Assembly (NCBI RefSeq): GCF_001078595.1
Contig: NZ_LFTY01000002.1
Span: 3,296,862-3,360,861 of the forward strand
DNA: 64,000 nt
Origin: Candidatus Rhodobacter oscarellae
GTDB taxonomy: Bacteria > Pseudomonadota > Alphaproteobacteria > Rhodobacterales > Rhodobacteraceae
Direction: 5' to 3'
Of this stretch, positions 27,393 through 34,584 are shown piece by piece. How positions within the stretch are numbered: the stretch's first letter is position 1; each line of letters starts with the position of its first letter. Below the pieces are notes generated by a model, which searched no databases, was not told the origin of the DNA, and worked only from the letters and a program-made list of their open reading frames with translations. Both the position numbers and the translations under genes were made by a program.

Positions 27393-28556
27393 TCAGGCCC
27401 GCCCGCCGGGTCCATAGGCGAGATACATTGGCTCGTTCTGGGCGAAGCGCTCTGGGCGCAAGGGGTGGATGTCAAAGCTCAGGGGGCGGCCCAGGATGCC
27501 CTCGGCGATGCTAAGGCCGACCGCGGGGGCAAGCTTGAGCCCATGACCGGAAAAGCCGCAGGCAAGCTGCAGGCCGGGGCGCCCGTCGACCGGGCCAAGC
27601 ACCGGGTGCCAGTCGGGCGTGATGTCATATGTCCCGCTGACGGACCTAAGCGGCGCGGCCCCGGCCAGGCCCGGGAACCGCGTCTGGATGGCCCGCTCGA
27701 TCCGCCCGAAATGGGCGTCCTCGCTGTGTTGCGTGGGCACCACCAGGGGATCCTCGACCAGCTCCATCTGGGGCGGATAGGCGGCAGCAAGGACAGTGTT
27801 GCCCATGTCGGGCCGCAGCACGATATTCGCCGTGCCATCGGTCACACAGGTCGAGAGCCGCCCCGCGCCGCGCGGCAATTGCAGATACATCGTGTCCAGC
27901 CGGCGCGATTCGATGGGAACGTCCACCAAGCCGCCGGTCCATGGTCCGGTCGCGCACACGATGTGACCGGCCTGTATGTCGCCACGCTCGGTAGAGACGT
28001 GACCGGCCCCGACCGCCGCAACCTCGGAGCGCGCAAGCGCGACACGCCCGGTCGCCTGCGCCGCCGCCAGCCAGCTCAGCGTGATCTTGGTGACGTCGAT
28101 ATAGCCCCCCGCCGGGTCCCAGGCGCCGCCAACAAGACCGTCGGTGTTTATCACGGGCTCGATCTGCGCAATGCGATCCGGCCCGATGAACTCGGTCTCG
28201 ATCCCCAGCGACCGGGCGAGATCCACATTCCGCTGAGCGGGCGCGACCTGATCCGGGGTCACTGTCAGCAGGTAGCCCATGGGGACATAGCCGCTCGCCC
28301 CAATCCCGACCCGCGCCGTCCAATCTGCAAAGAAATCAATGCCATAGAGGGCCATCTGCAGCGTCAGCGCGTTCGAGTAATGCATCCGCACCTGCCCAAA
28401 GGTGCGCCCCGACATGCCGCCCAAGGGGCCGGTCTTGTCGAGCACCAACACGCGCAGGTCAGAGAGCTGAGACAATTGCCAGGCGATGGCCGCGCCCATA
28501 ACGCCCGCGCCGATCACCACGACATCGGCCTTGTCTGGCAGCGCTGTTCCCGTCAT
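27393..28556 (-). CDS. FAD-dependent amine/amino-acid oxidoreductase (DAO family)
   Basis: 387 residues of the D-amino-acid oxidase/sarcosine oxidase fold: N-terminal dinucleotide motif VVVIGAGVMGAAIAWQLS, RTFGQVRMHYS after it, and the C-terminal GFSGHGLKLAPAVG that closes over FAD. It would oxidise a secondary amine or amino acid. It is transcribed after the glx/mgs-type glutamate synthase genes and followed by a GATase-like protein; an N-methylated or gamma-glutamylated amino acid is a reasonable guess. Not a SoxA/SoxB heterotetramer, since no partner subunits are present. Confidence 0.85.
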   Translation of the reverse strand: MTGTALPDKADVVVIGAGVMGAAIAWQLSQLSDLRVLVLDKTGPLGGMSGRTFGQVRMHYSNALTLQMALYGIDFFADWTARVGIGASGYVPMGYLLTVTPDQVAPAQRNVDLARSLGIETEFIGPDRIAQIEPVINTDGLVGGAWDPAGGYIDVTKITLSWLAAAQATGRVALARSEVAAVGAGHVSTERGDIQAGHIVCATGPWTGGLVDVPIESRRLDTMYLQLPRGAGRLSTCVTDGTANIVLRPDMGNTVLAAAYPPQMELVEDPLVVPTQHSEDAHFGRIERAIQTRFPGLAGAAPLRSVSGTYDITPDWHPVLGPVDGRPGLQLACGFSGHGLKLAPAVGLSIAEGILGRPLSFDIHPLRPERFAQNEPMYLAYGPGGRA

Positions 28557-28662
28557 CTCAAGCTCCCTTTGCGGCCATGCCCTCCAGCATATCGTGCAAC
28601 CCGCGCGCGGCCTCGGTCTGCGGATGCTCCATCGCCCTAAGCCTGGCCGCAGGCGCCTGCCC

Positions 28663-28727
28663 GTCCCGGGCTTGACCCCGGACCTCTAACACCGGGGCAA
28701 TAGCAGATCCCGGATCAGGTCCGGGAT
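28663..28727. repeat. Two palindromic CCGGG-type repeats upstream of the FAD oxidoreductase
   Basis: GTCCCGGG...CCCCGGAC (about 28668-28684) with one mismatch, and a perfect ATCCCGGA (28707-28714)/TCCGGGAT (28720-28727). They resemble the widespread alphaproteobacterial GATC-CGG palindromes. They fill most of the 185-bp space between the glutamate-synthase domain 2 gene and the FAD oxidoreductase. Confidence 0.5.
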
Positions 28728-28741
28728 GGGTGTCGCGCGCG

Positions 28742-30163
28742 TTACCAATCGAACGCCCGGTCGATCCCCGCCATCTTCACGCCGGTGAAGGCCGAGGCCT
28801 CAAAGCTCAGAGCCCGCAGGTCCTCGACCTCCAGGTTATGCACGCTGGACTTGCCGCAGGCCTTGGCCAGCGCGGTGATCTCCATGGTCATCGCCGTCAG
28901 ATAGCGCGCGACACGCTCGGCACCCGCATGCGGGTCCATGCGCTTTTCCAGCTCGGGGTTCTGGGTGGCCACGCCCACGGGGCAGAGCCCGGTATGGCAG
29001 TGGTGGCAAGCGCCCGGCGAGGTGCCCAGCTTGGCGTAATCCTCTAGGTAGCGGGGCGAGTTGCAGCCCATGGCGATCATGGCCGAGTTGCCGATCATTA
29101 CGGCGTCCGCACCCAGCGCCAGGCACTTGGCCGCGTCCACGCCGGACCTAATGCCGCCCGCGGCGACCAGGCTGACCTTGCCGGACATGCCGCACTCGTC
29201 CAGGCTTTCACGCGCGGCGCGGATCGCAGACATGGTCGGGATGCCGGTGTGGTTGAGCAGCAGTTCGGGCGAGGCGCCAGTGCCGCCCTCGGCCCCGTCC
29301 ACCACCACGATATCCGCACCCGCCTTGGCGGCGATGGCCACGTCGTAGCGCGGGCGCGTGGCGCCCATCTTGAGGCTGATCGGCACCTGGTAGTTCGTCG
29401 CGATGCGAAGCTCCTCGATCTTCACCGCCAGATCATCGGCGCCCAGGAAGTCCGGGTGCCGGATGGTCGAGCGCTGATCCACGCCCTCCGGCAGGGTGCG
29501 CATCTGCGAAATCCGCGGGCTGACCTTCATGCCGAGCAACAGCCCGCCGGTACCGGGCTTGGCACCCTGGCCCACGACGATCTCTAGCCCGTCGGCGCGG
29601 CGCAGGTGATCCAGGTCGATCCCATAGCGCGCGGGGGACATCTGATAGACCAGCTTGTTGGAGGCCTCGCGTTCCTCCTCCAGCATGCCGCCCTCGCCGG
29701 TGCAGGTCATCGTGCCCACGCGGCTGGCGCCATAGCCCAGCGAGGCCTTTGCGTTGGCGCTGAGCGCGCCGAAGGACATCGAGGCGATGTAGATCGGGAT
29801 ATCCAACTCCAGAGGCTTGGCCACCACATCCGTGCCGCGCCCGCCGCCCAGGATCGTCTTGGTGGTGCAGCTCTCGCGGTAGCCCTCCAGCGGCAGACGG
29901 GTCATCGTGGCGGGCACGAAGGTCAGGTCGTCAAAGGTCGGCATCCGCTTGTTGAACGTGTTATAGCCGCGCACTTGGTAACGGCCCAGCTGGGCCAGGG
30001 CGTGCACCTCCGAGATCGCCTCGGGCGTCCAGCGGGTGGAGCCGCCCTCGTCATAGCTGGACGGGACGCCAGCCGGGCGGCCCTCGATCGCGCCCGCATC
30101 GGCAAAGCGGATCTCGTCCTCGGGCGGCAGTTCGAACGGGTAGCTGTACGGTTCGGACATCAT
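28742..30163 (-). CDS. Glutamate synthase large-subunit-like FMN domain protein (GlxD/MgsC type)
   Basis: 473 residues corresponding to the FMN-binding synthase domain of glutamate synthase: ATRPRYDVAIAAKAGADIVV, VDGAEGGTGASP (FMN and substrate loop), SLVAAGGIRSGVDAAKCLALGADAV and the cysteine cluster HHCHTGLCPVGVATQNPELE, which in GltS binds an iron-sulfur centre. With the two genes upstream it reconstructs a split GltS-like enzyme, either GlxBCD or N-methylglutamate synthase (MgsABC), which are homologous and cannot be told apart here. No glutamine-synthetase-type partner (GlnT/GmaS) is in the window. Confidence 0.88.
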   Translation of the reverse strand: MMSEPYSYPFELPPEDEIRFADAGAIEGRPAGVPSSYDEGGSTRWTPEAISEVHALAQLGRYQVRGYNTFNKRMPTFDDLTFVPATMTRLPLEGYRESCTTKTILGGGRGTDVVAKPLELDIPIYIASMSFGALSANAKASLGYGASRVGTMTCTGEGGMLEEEREASNKLVYQMSPARYGIDLDHLRRADGLEIVVGQGAKPGTGGLLLGMKVSPRISQMRTLPEGVDQRSTIRHPDFLGADDLAVKIEELRIATNYQVPISLKMGATRPRYDVAIAAKAGADIVVVDGAEGGTGASPELLLNHTGIPTMSAIRAARESLDECGMSGKVSLVAAGGIRSGVDAAKCLALGADAVMIGNSAMIAMGCNSPRYLEDYAKLGTSPGACHHCHTGLCPVGVATQNPELEKRMDPHAGAERVARYLTAMTMEITALAKACGKSSVHNLEVEDLRALSFEASAFTGVKMAGIDRAFDW

Positions 30164-30178
30164 CTTCTCCTGTCGGGC

Positions 30179-30241
30179 GGCGGGATAAATCCCGCCCTAC
30201 GCGGCGAGGCGCACCCTCTGTAGGGCGGGACTTGTCCCGCC
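30179..30241. repeat. Inverted pair of REP-like palindromes between synthase genes
   Basis: GGCGGGAT/ATCCCGCC (30179-30186 and 30189-30196) followed by CTACG, and GGCGGGAC/GTCCCGCC (30224-30231 and 30234-30241) preceded by TGTAG. The two hairpins point toward each other with the CTACG-type edge inside. They occupy the 85-bp space between the genes for domains 3 and 2, and may modulate mRNA stability. Confidence 0.65.
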
Positions 30242-30248
30242 TTGCTTT

Positions 30249-30938
30249 CTAGATCATCAGCCACGCGCTTGCGTCTCGGCTCTCAAAATACCAAAGCCGC
30301 TCTCCGGCGACCATTTTTCGCCAGTTTCGGCTCGAATCCACCAGGCCCAGCGGGTCCAGGATCGCGTCCACCTCGGCGACTTCCTCGGCGGTGGGCTCTA
30401 CGACGTTCACGTCCACGCCCAGGCTGTCGACGTCGCCCGCGACCCAGACCTCCGCCGACCACAGCGCGTCGGCGCAGCTCTCGCCCGCGCCGCCCAGGGC
30501 GATGATCTTGCCCTGATGCGCCATGAAGCCCGACTGGTAGCCGATCTTGCCCTCGACCACGATGTTGCCGCCCTTCATCGCCACGCCGCAGCGCGGCCCG
30601 GCGTCGCCTTTCACATGGATTGTGCCGTTGATCATCGCCGCGCCCACGGACATGCCAGCATAGCCGCCCACGGTGATGTGGCCCTTGGACATGCCCTCGC
30701 CCACGGCCCAGCCCGCGTTGCGCTCGACCTCGATGCGGGCGCCGGTGTTCAGCCCGCCGCAGTAATACCCCACCGAGCCCTCAAAGCTGATCTTGCAGCC
30801 ATCCGGCAGCCCGACGCCCAGGTTGTGGCGGCTCAGCGTGTTGACCACGCGGATCTCGTCGCCGCGTGCGGCGGCCTCTTGGATTTCCTCGTTGATCTCG
30901 CGGATGTGGCGCTCGCCGACGTCGACAATATGGGTCAT
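30249..30938 (-). CDS. Glutamate synthase domain 3-like protein (GXGXG; GlxC/MgsB type)
   Basis: 229 residues forming the GXGXG beta-helix domain of glutamate synthase. Repeating G-x3-G-x3-G patterns are visible: IRVVNTLSRHNLGVGLPDG, EGSVGYYCGGLNTG, KGHITVGGYAGMSVGAAMIN, VEGKIGYQSGFMAHQGKII. This domain carries structure and inter-domain contacts rather than a catalytic site. It overlaps the amidotransferase-domain gene by 4 bases (ATGA). Confidence 0.9.
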   Translation of the reverse strand: MTHIVDVGERHIREINEEIQEAAARGDEIRVVNTLSRHNLGVGLPDGCKISFEGSVGYYCGGLNTGARIEVERNAGWAVGEGMSKGHITVGGYAGMSVGAAMINGTIHVKGDAGPRCGVAMKGGNIVVEGKIGYQSGFMAHQGKIIALGGAGESCADALWSAEVWVAGDVDSLGVDVNVVEPTAEEVAEVDAILDPLGLVDSSRNWRKMVAGERLWYFESRDASAWLMI

Positions 30939-31879
30939 GCAGCAAGGCTCCGGTTGCCGACGCCCCAGAGCGCGGTCATGGAGGGCCCGTCATAGTTGAT
31001 CACGTCCTCCTCGCCCTGGAAGATGCGGCGCACGGCCTGCTCCTCGGTGGCCATGGCCAGGTCGCCCGCCTGGTCGATCACCACCAGGGGCTTCATGGCG
31101 TAGCGGTCCTTGGCGAAACCGATCCCGTCGGTCGTGGCGATCATGTAGGTGAAGACCCCGTCGATGGACCCGATGGACTTGGTCAGCGCTTGCGGCATGG
31201 TCAGCCCGGCCTTCATCTGGTCGCTGACCCAGACGGCGATCAGCTCAGAGTCGTTCTCGGTCAAGAAGCGGTAGCCCTGCCGGGTCAGCTGGTCGCGCTT
31301 GGTGAAGTAGTCGGTGATCTGGCCGTTATGCACGATGGCCACGTCGCTGAAGGGGCGGGCCCAGAAGGGGTGGCTGGCGTTGGGGCGCACGTCGGATTCC
31401 GTCGCCAGGCGCGCATGCCCCAGCCCATGCGTGCCCTCCATGTCGCGCACGCCGTGCTTATCGGCGACCTGCGCCGCGCCGCCCACATCCTTGATGATCT
31501 CCAGGCTGCGCCCGCAGCTTTGCACCTCGATCCGGTCGGTCAGCGTGTCGGCGTCGGCCACCCAGGCGGCCAGGTCGCGCGGGTCGGTCATCTCGACGCG
31601 GAAGCAGTAATAGGGCGCGGCATCGGTCAGCACCTGCGGGTCGGCGGCGAAGTCCGCGCCGTGGTCGGTCATGATCGCCTTGAGGTCCACCAGGTCGGCG
31701 TCGACCTTGGATTTATCATAGCCCATGCCGCGCAGCACATACCCGGCCTCGCGCGGCGGGCCGTAGATGGCGAAGCCGGTGCTATCGGCGCCGCGATGCT
31801 CTTGGGCGTCCATCAGATCGACGAGATCCCGCCCGACCTGGCCCGGCGCGTTCAGAATGCGCCCTGCGATTCCACACAT
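30935..31879 (-). CDS. Class II glutamine amidotransferase-like subunit (GlxB/MgsA type)
   Basis: 314 residues. The start at ATG 31879 gives MCGIAGRIL, putting the catalytic Cys at position 2 as class II (Ntn) amidotransferases require; GAGGAG is 5 bases upstream. Further landmarks: EHRGADSTGF, the HARLATES/HPFWARPF glutamine-binding region, and VHNGQITDYF. First gene of the split glutamate-synthase-like operon. A palindromic CTGTATACAG site lies 21 bases upstream, the same as in front of the GntR gene at 33027. Confidence 0.9.
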   Translation of the reverse strand: MCGIAGRILNAPGQVGRDLVDLMDAQEHRGADSTGFAIYGPPREAGYVLRGMGYDKSKVDADLVDLKAIMTDHGADFAADPQVLTDAAPYYCFRVEMTDPRDLAAWVADADTLTDRIEVQSCGRSLEIIKDVGGAAQVADKHGVRDMEGTHGLGHARLATESDVRPNASHPFWARPFSDVAIVHNGQITDYFTKRDQLTRQGYRFLTENDSELIAVWVSDQMKAGLTMPQALTKSIGSIDGVFTYMIATTDGIGFAKDRYAMKPLVVIDQAGDLAMATEEQAVRRIFQGEEDVINYDGPSMTALWGVGNRSLAA

Positions 31880-31899
31880 TTTGGCTCCTCTCTTGGCTA

Positions 31900-31916
31900 C
31901 TGTATACAGTATACAG
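31900..31916. promoter_or_regulatory. Candidate GntR operator upstream of the glutamate-synthase-like operon
   Basis: CTGTATACAGTATACAG contains the perfect palindrome CTGTATACAG (31900-31909) and a second, overlapping palindrome, TGTATAC-A-GTATACA (31901-31915). The same core, with another ATACAG behind it, occurs before the GntR gene (32989-33007), so one regulator probably recognises both. Confidence 0.6.
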
Positions 31917-31954
31917 AGATCTCGAGAGGGCAAGAGGGAATCGCGTCCCAGAGG

Positions 31955-32380
31955 TTAAAGCTTCTCCAGCAGCGCAAGAAAACGCGCGCGCTCCTCGGCG
32001 CTGAACCCGGTCAGCAGCCCGTCTAGAACGTCGCCCAGAACGCCCTGCAGGTCTTGGACCAACTCCGCGCCGCGCGGGGTCAGCCGCATTAGCCGCACGC
32101 GGGCGTCGCCCTCGGAGGTGTGGCGCTCGACCAGGCCCTTGCGCTCTAGCTCGCTTAGCTTACGGGTCATTTGGGACTTGTCGCGGGCCATGTGCTGGGC
32201 GAGCTCAAGGATGGGCGCCTCGCCAAGATCGGCCAGGGTCATCAGGATCATGCCGCCCCAGGGGCCCACATTCTCGACGTCCACGGCGGGGGCTTTCTGT
32301 TGCAGTTGCCCGTGGATGCGCCGCATCAGCCGGTCCACCGAGACGGCGATGCGCATAGATTGATCGTCTTTGGTTGACAA
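31955..32380 (-). CDS. MarR-family transcriptional regulator
   Basis: 141 residues with a MarR-type winged helix (about 45-105): LELAQHMARDKSQMTRKLSELERKGLVER as helix-turn-helix and recognition helix, and SEGDARVRLMRLTPRGAEL as the wing with the DxR motif (DARVR). TTG 32380 is taken as the start (AGGTGG upstream); ATG 32356 is an alternative. It is divergent from a small membrane protein gene with dyads between them, so autoregulation and control of that gene are likely. Ligand unknown. Confidence 0.85.
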   Translation of the reverse strand: MSTKDDQSMRIAVSVDRLMRRIHGQLQQKAPAVDVENVGPWGGMILMTLADLGEAPILELAQHMARDKSQMTRKLSELERKGLVERHTSEGDARVRLMRLTPRGAELVQDLQGVLGDVLDGLLTGFSAEERARFLALLEKL

Positions 32381-32413
32381 AGTCCACCTTTGGATTAAGT
32401 TGACTTCATCAAC
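32373..32413. promoter_or_regulatory. Dyads between the MarR regulator and the divergent membrane protein gene
   Basis: GTTGA-N5-TCAAC (32399-32413) is a perfect dyad, and TGGTTGAC-AAA-GTCCACC (about 32371-32388) is an imperfect one. They sit in the 76-bp divergent intergenic region, as expected for MarR operators. Confidence 0.4.
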
Positions 32414-32456
32414 CTAATCAGCGCCGCGTGGCGGCGCAACGGCAAAGGGGTACAAG

Positions 32457-32912
32457 ATGTCCAACGCGCAACAGATGGCCTTGCGGGCCGCCGCTATTCT
32501 CTGGGTGGTCTGGGGACTGGTGCATATGCTGGCCGGGGTGATCATCCTGTCCAGCGACGCCAGCGGGGGCTTCGCGGCGGTGGCTGACGCGGTCGACCCG
32601 GCGAGCCTGCAGCATGACTACGCGCCTGCGGTGGGCGGGATCTTGCATCAGCATGGTTGGAACCTGGGCTGGATCGGCGCGGCCACTGTGATCGCGGCCT
32701 ATTTCATCTGGCGCGGGAACCTCACCGCGATCTGGGTCGCGGGCATGGTCGGCGGGCTGGCGGATGTGGGGTACCTGCTGTTCGTGGACTTCCCGGGCTA
32801 TGCGAACTTCATGCCGGGCACGGTGATGACGATCGTGTCGGCCTCGGCGGTTCTGCTGAGCTTTCCGGTCTGGCTGCGGCAGCGTGGCGCAGCGGATTTG
32901 GCAGAAAATTAG
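32457..32912 (+). CDS. Four-helix membrane protein, unknown function
   Basis: 151 residues with four predicted membrane helices (about 7-31, 66-85, 90-112, 120-140) and short loops. AAAGGGG precedes ATG 32457. I recognise no conserved motif beyond a His-containing loop (HDYAPAVGGILHQHGW). It is divergent from the MarR gene and is the likely target of that regulator. A hairpin (32932-32950) follows. Confidence 0.65.
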   Translation: MSNAQQMALRAAAILWVVWGLVHMLAGVIILSSDASGGFAAVADAVDPASLQHDYAPAVGGILHQHGWNLGWIGAATVIAAYFIWRGNLTAIWVAGMVGGLADVGYLLFVDFPGYANFMPGTVMTIVSASAVLLSFPVWLRQRGAADLAEN

Positions 32913-32931
32913 GGGAATGTTAGGGCGAATC

Positions 32932-32950
32932 CCCGGATCATGGATCCGGG
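32932..32950 (+). terminator. Hairpin after the four-helix membrane protein gene
   Basis: CCCGGATC (32932-32939) and GATCCGGG (32943-32950) form a perfect 8-bp stem with a 3-base loop, 20 bases after the stop codon. It lacks a T-run and also resembles the GATC-CGG repeats seen near 28720. Confidence 0.4.
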
Positions 32951-32988
32951 TGGGTGCGGCCGCACACCTTGCGTCTGTATTTCTGAAT

Positions 32989-33007
32989 CCTGTATACAGG
33001 GATACAG
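32989..33007. promoter_or_regulatory. Candidate operator upstream of the GntR gene
   Basis: CCTGTATACAGG (32989-33000) is a perfect 12-bp palindrome, followed by ATACAG (33002-33007). It lies about 20 bp before the gntR start and matches the site at 31900-31916, suggesting autoregulation. Confidence 0.6.
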
Positions 33008-33026
33008 AGCAGAGTGAGTTTCGCCC

Positions 33027-33686
33027 ATGGCCCTCAAATCCATCCAACCCGCGCGACGCCGATTGGCGGACGAGGTCTATGACGAGCTGGTCGACGCGAT
33101 CAAGCGGCGCGAGATCGGGCCAGAGGACAACCTGATCCAGGAAAAGCTGGCCGCAGAGATGAATATCAGCCGCACGCCGGTGCGCGAGGCGCTGATGCGG
33201 CTCGAGCAGGAGGGCGTGCTGACGGTGTCCAACCGCGGCACGTTCCGGCTGTATCAGATGGACGATGACGAGGTGAAGGAGCTTTACCAGTCCCGCGCCG
33301 CCGTCGAGGGCCAGGCGGCGCGCATCCTTGCGGTGCGCAACGACCCAAGCGAGATCGCTATGCTGCGCGAGATCGTGTCGCGCGAGGAAGGGCTGAACGA
33401 TCACTCCGCCCGCGCCTATTTCGAGGCCAACCGCGCGATCCATCGGTCCTTTGTCGAGCTGGCGGGGAACCGTTACCTGCTGGAGATGTTCGACATGATC
33501 TGGGGCAAGGCGATGGCCTTTCAGATCTTCGCGACGATTGAGAACGTGGATCTGTCGCTGTCGCTGGGCGAGCATATGGCCTTGGTGGATGTCATCGCGA
33601 CCGGTGACAGGACCGAGGCGCTTGAGGAGTTCACCCGCCATATCCAAGCGGGATTCGACCTGCAGATGCGCGGGCTGCATTCCTAA
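33027..33686 (+). CDS. GntR-family regulator, likely controlling the glutamate-synthase-like operon
   Basis: 219 residues: winged helix (about 10-75) with LIQEKLAAEMNISRTPVREALMRLEQ, and an FCD-type helical effector domain (about 85-210) with a helix carrying FEANRAIHRSFVELAGN. Its promoter contains the palindrome CTGTATACAG that is also found upstream of the class II amidotransferase gene on the other side of the MarR and membrane protein genes. This suggests that it regulates the catabolic operon and itself. Effector unknown. Confidence 0.88.
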   Translation: MALKSIQPARRRLADEVYDELVDAIKRREIGPEDNLIQEKLAAEMNISRTPVREALMRLEQEGVLTVSNRGTFRLYQMDDDEVKELYQSRAAVEGQAARILAVRNDPSEIAMLREIVSREEGLNDHSARAYFEANRAIHRSFVELAGNRYLLEMFDMIWGKAMAFQIFATIENVDLSLSLGEHMALVDVIATGDRTEALEEFTRHIQAGFDLQMRGLHS

Positions 33687-33911
33687 GATTTTTGCACGAC
33701 TGCAAAGATTAATAAGACTGCGAGTCTCAATTATCGGCGCATCGGTCTCAATTTTCCCGATATTGGTCGGCTTTCTGCGGAATGTGTGGTGCTGCCGCAT
33801 CGCCTTGGCCGGCGAAGGCAAGCTCTGCTTTGCAACGCGCCGGTCGCGCTCCTAAATGCCAGCGCACATGTAAATACCGGCCCTTCGCCGGAATAGAGCG
33901 CGGGGCAGGCG
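33687..33911 (+). promoter_or_regulatory. Leader region of terC with long-range complementary arms
   Basis: Contains TTTGCA/TGCAAA (33691-33696, 33701-33706), AGACT/AGTCT (33715-33719, 33723-33727), and a 10-bp pair CCGGCGAAGG (33809-33818) with CCTTCGCCGG (33882-33891) separated by 63 bases. The last pair ends about 20 bases before the terC start codon. TerC/YjbE genes in other bacteria can carry manganese riboswitches (yybP-ykoY), but I do not see that consensus. Could be a structured leader. Confidence 0.35.
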
Positions 33912-34583
33912 ATGATCGACACGGCAATGGATTTTGGCAAGATCATCATTGCTGACTTGATCCTGTCTGGCGACAACGCATTGGTGATCGGCATGGCCGC
34001 CGCCGGGCTCTCGCCAGAGCTGCGCCGCAAGGCCATCATCTATGGCATGGTGATCGCCGCGGTCCTTCGCATCGTGTTCGCGGTCATCGCCACGACACTT
34101 TTGGGTATTCCTGGCATTCTCTTCGTCGGGGCGCTGTTGCTGATCTGGGTCTGTTGGCGGCTCTTTGTCGAGATCCGCGAGGGCGCCGGCGCCGAGGCCG
34201 AACACGCGATGGCGACGGCGGGGGACCCCGCGGGCGGCTATACGGGCGCGCCGCAGCGCACGATGCTTTCGGCGCTGATCTCGATCACCATCGCCGATGT
34301 GTCCATGTCGCTGGACAACGTGCTGGCCGTGGCGGCGATCGCCGACGGTGACAGGGTGATGCTGGTCTTTGGGCTGGGCCTGGCGATTGTCCTAATGGCG
34401 TTCTGCGCGACGATCATCATGAAACTGCTGACGCACTACCCCTGGATCTCTTGGCTGGGCCTGGTGGTGCTTGTCTATGTGGCCGGCGAGATGCTGTTCC
34501 GCGGCTTCTTTGACATCAACCACGGGATTGGCCCGATGCTGGGCCTCGTCGAGGGGATGCATTTGGGCAAGGGCGGGCACTGA
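33912..34583 (+). CDS. TerC-family membrane protein (YjbE type)
   Basis: 223 residues with about seven membrane helices. TerC signatures are visible: IIIADLILSGDNALVIGMAA near the N-terminus and the second half copy SITIADVSMSLDNVLAVAAIA in the middle; the paired Asp-Asn (GDNA and LDNV) probably bind a divalent cation. Homologues export manganese or help load exoenzymes with it. Its stop codon lies one base from the stop of the convergent permease gene. The cation is not determinable here. Confidence 0.9.
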   Translation: MIDTAMDFGKIIIADLILSGDNALVIGMAAAGLSPELRRKAIIYGMVIAAVLRIVFAVIATTLLGIPGILFVGALLLIWVCWRLFVEIREGAGAEAEHAMATAGDPAGGYTGAPQRTMLSALISITIADVSMSLDNVLAVAAIADGDRVMLVFGLGLAIVLMAFCATIIMKLLTHYPWISWLGLVVLVYVAGEMLFRGFFDINHGIGPMLGLVEGMHLGKGGH

Positions 34584-34584
34584 C

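Noticed and set aside
28558-28632. 24-codon frame ending just before the FAD oxidoreductase start
   Set aside because: It could be a leader peptide or a remnant of a missing glutamine-synthetase gene, but there is no sequence evidence; the upstream part is palindromic repeats.
33687-33911. yybP-ykoY manganese riboswitch before terC
   Set aside because: Complementary arms exist but the conserved loop sequences of that riboswitch were not found.
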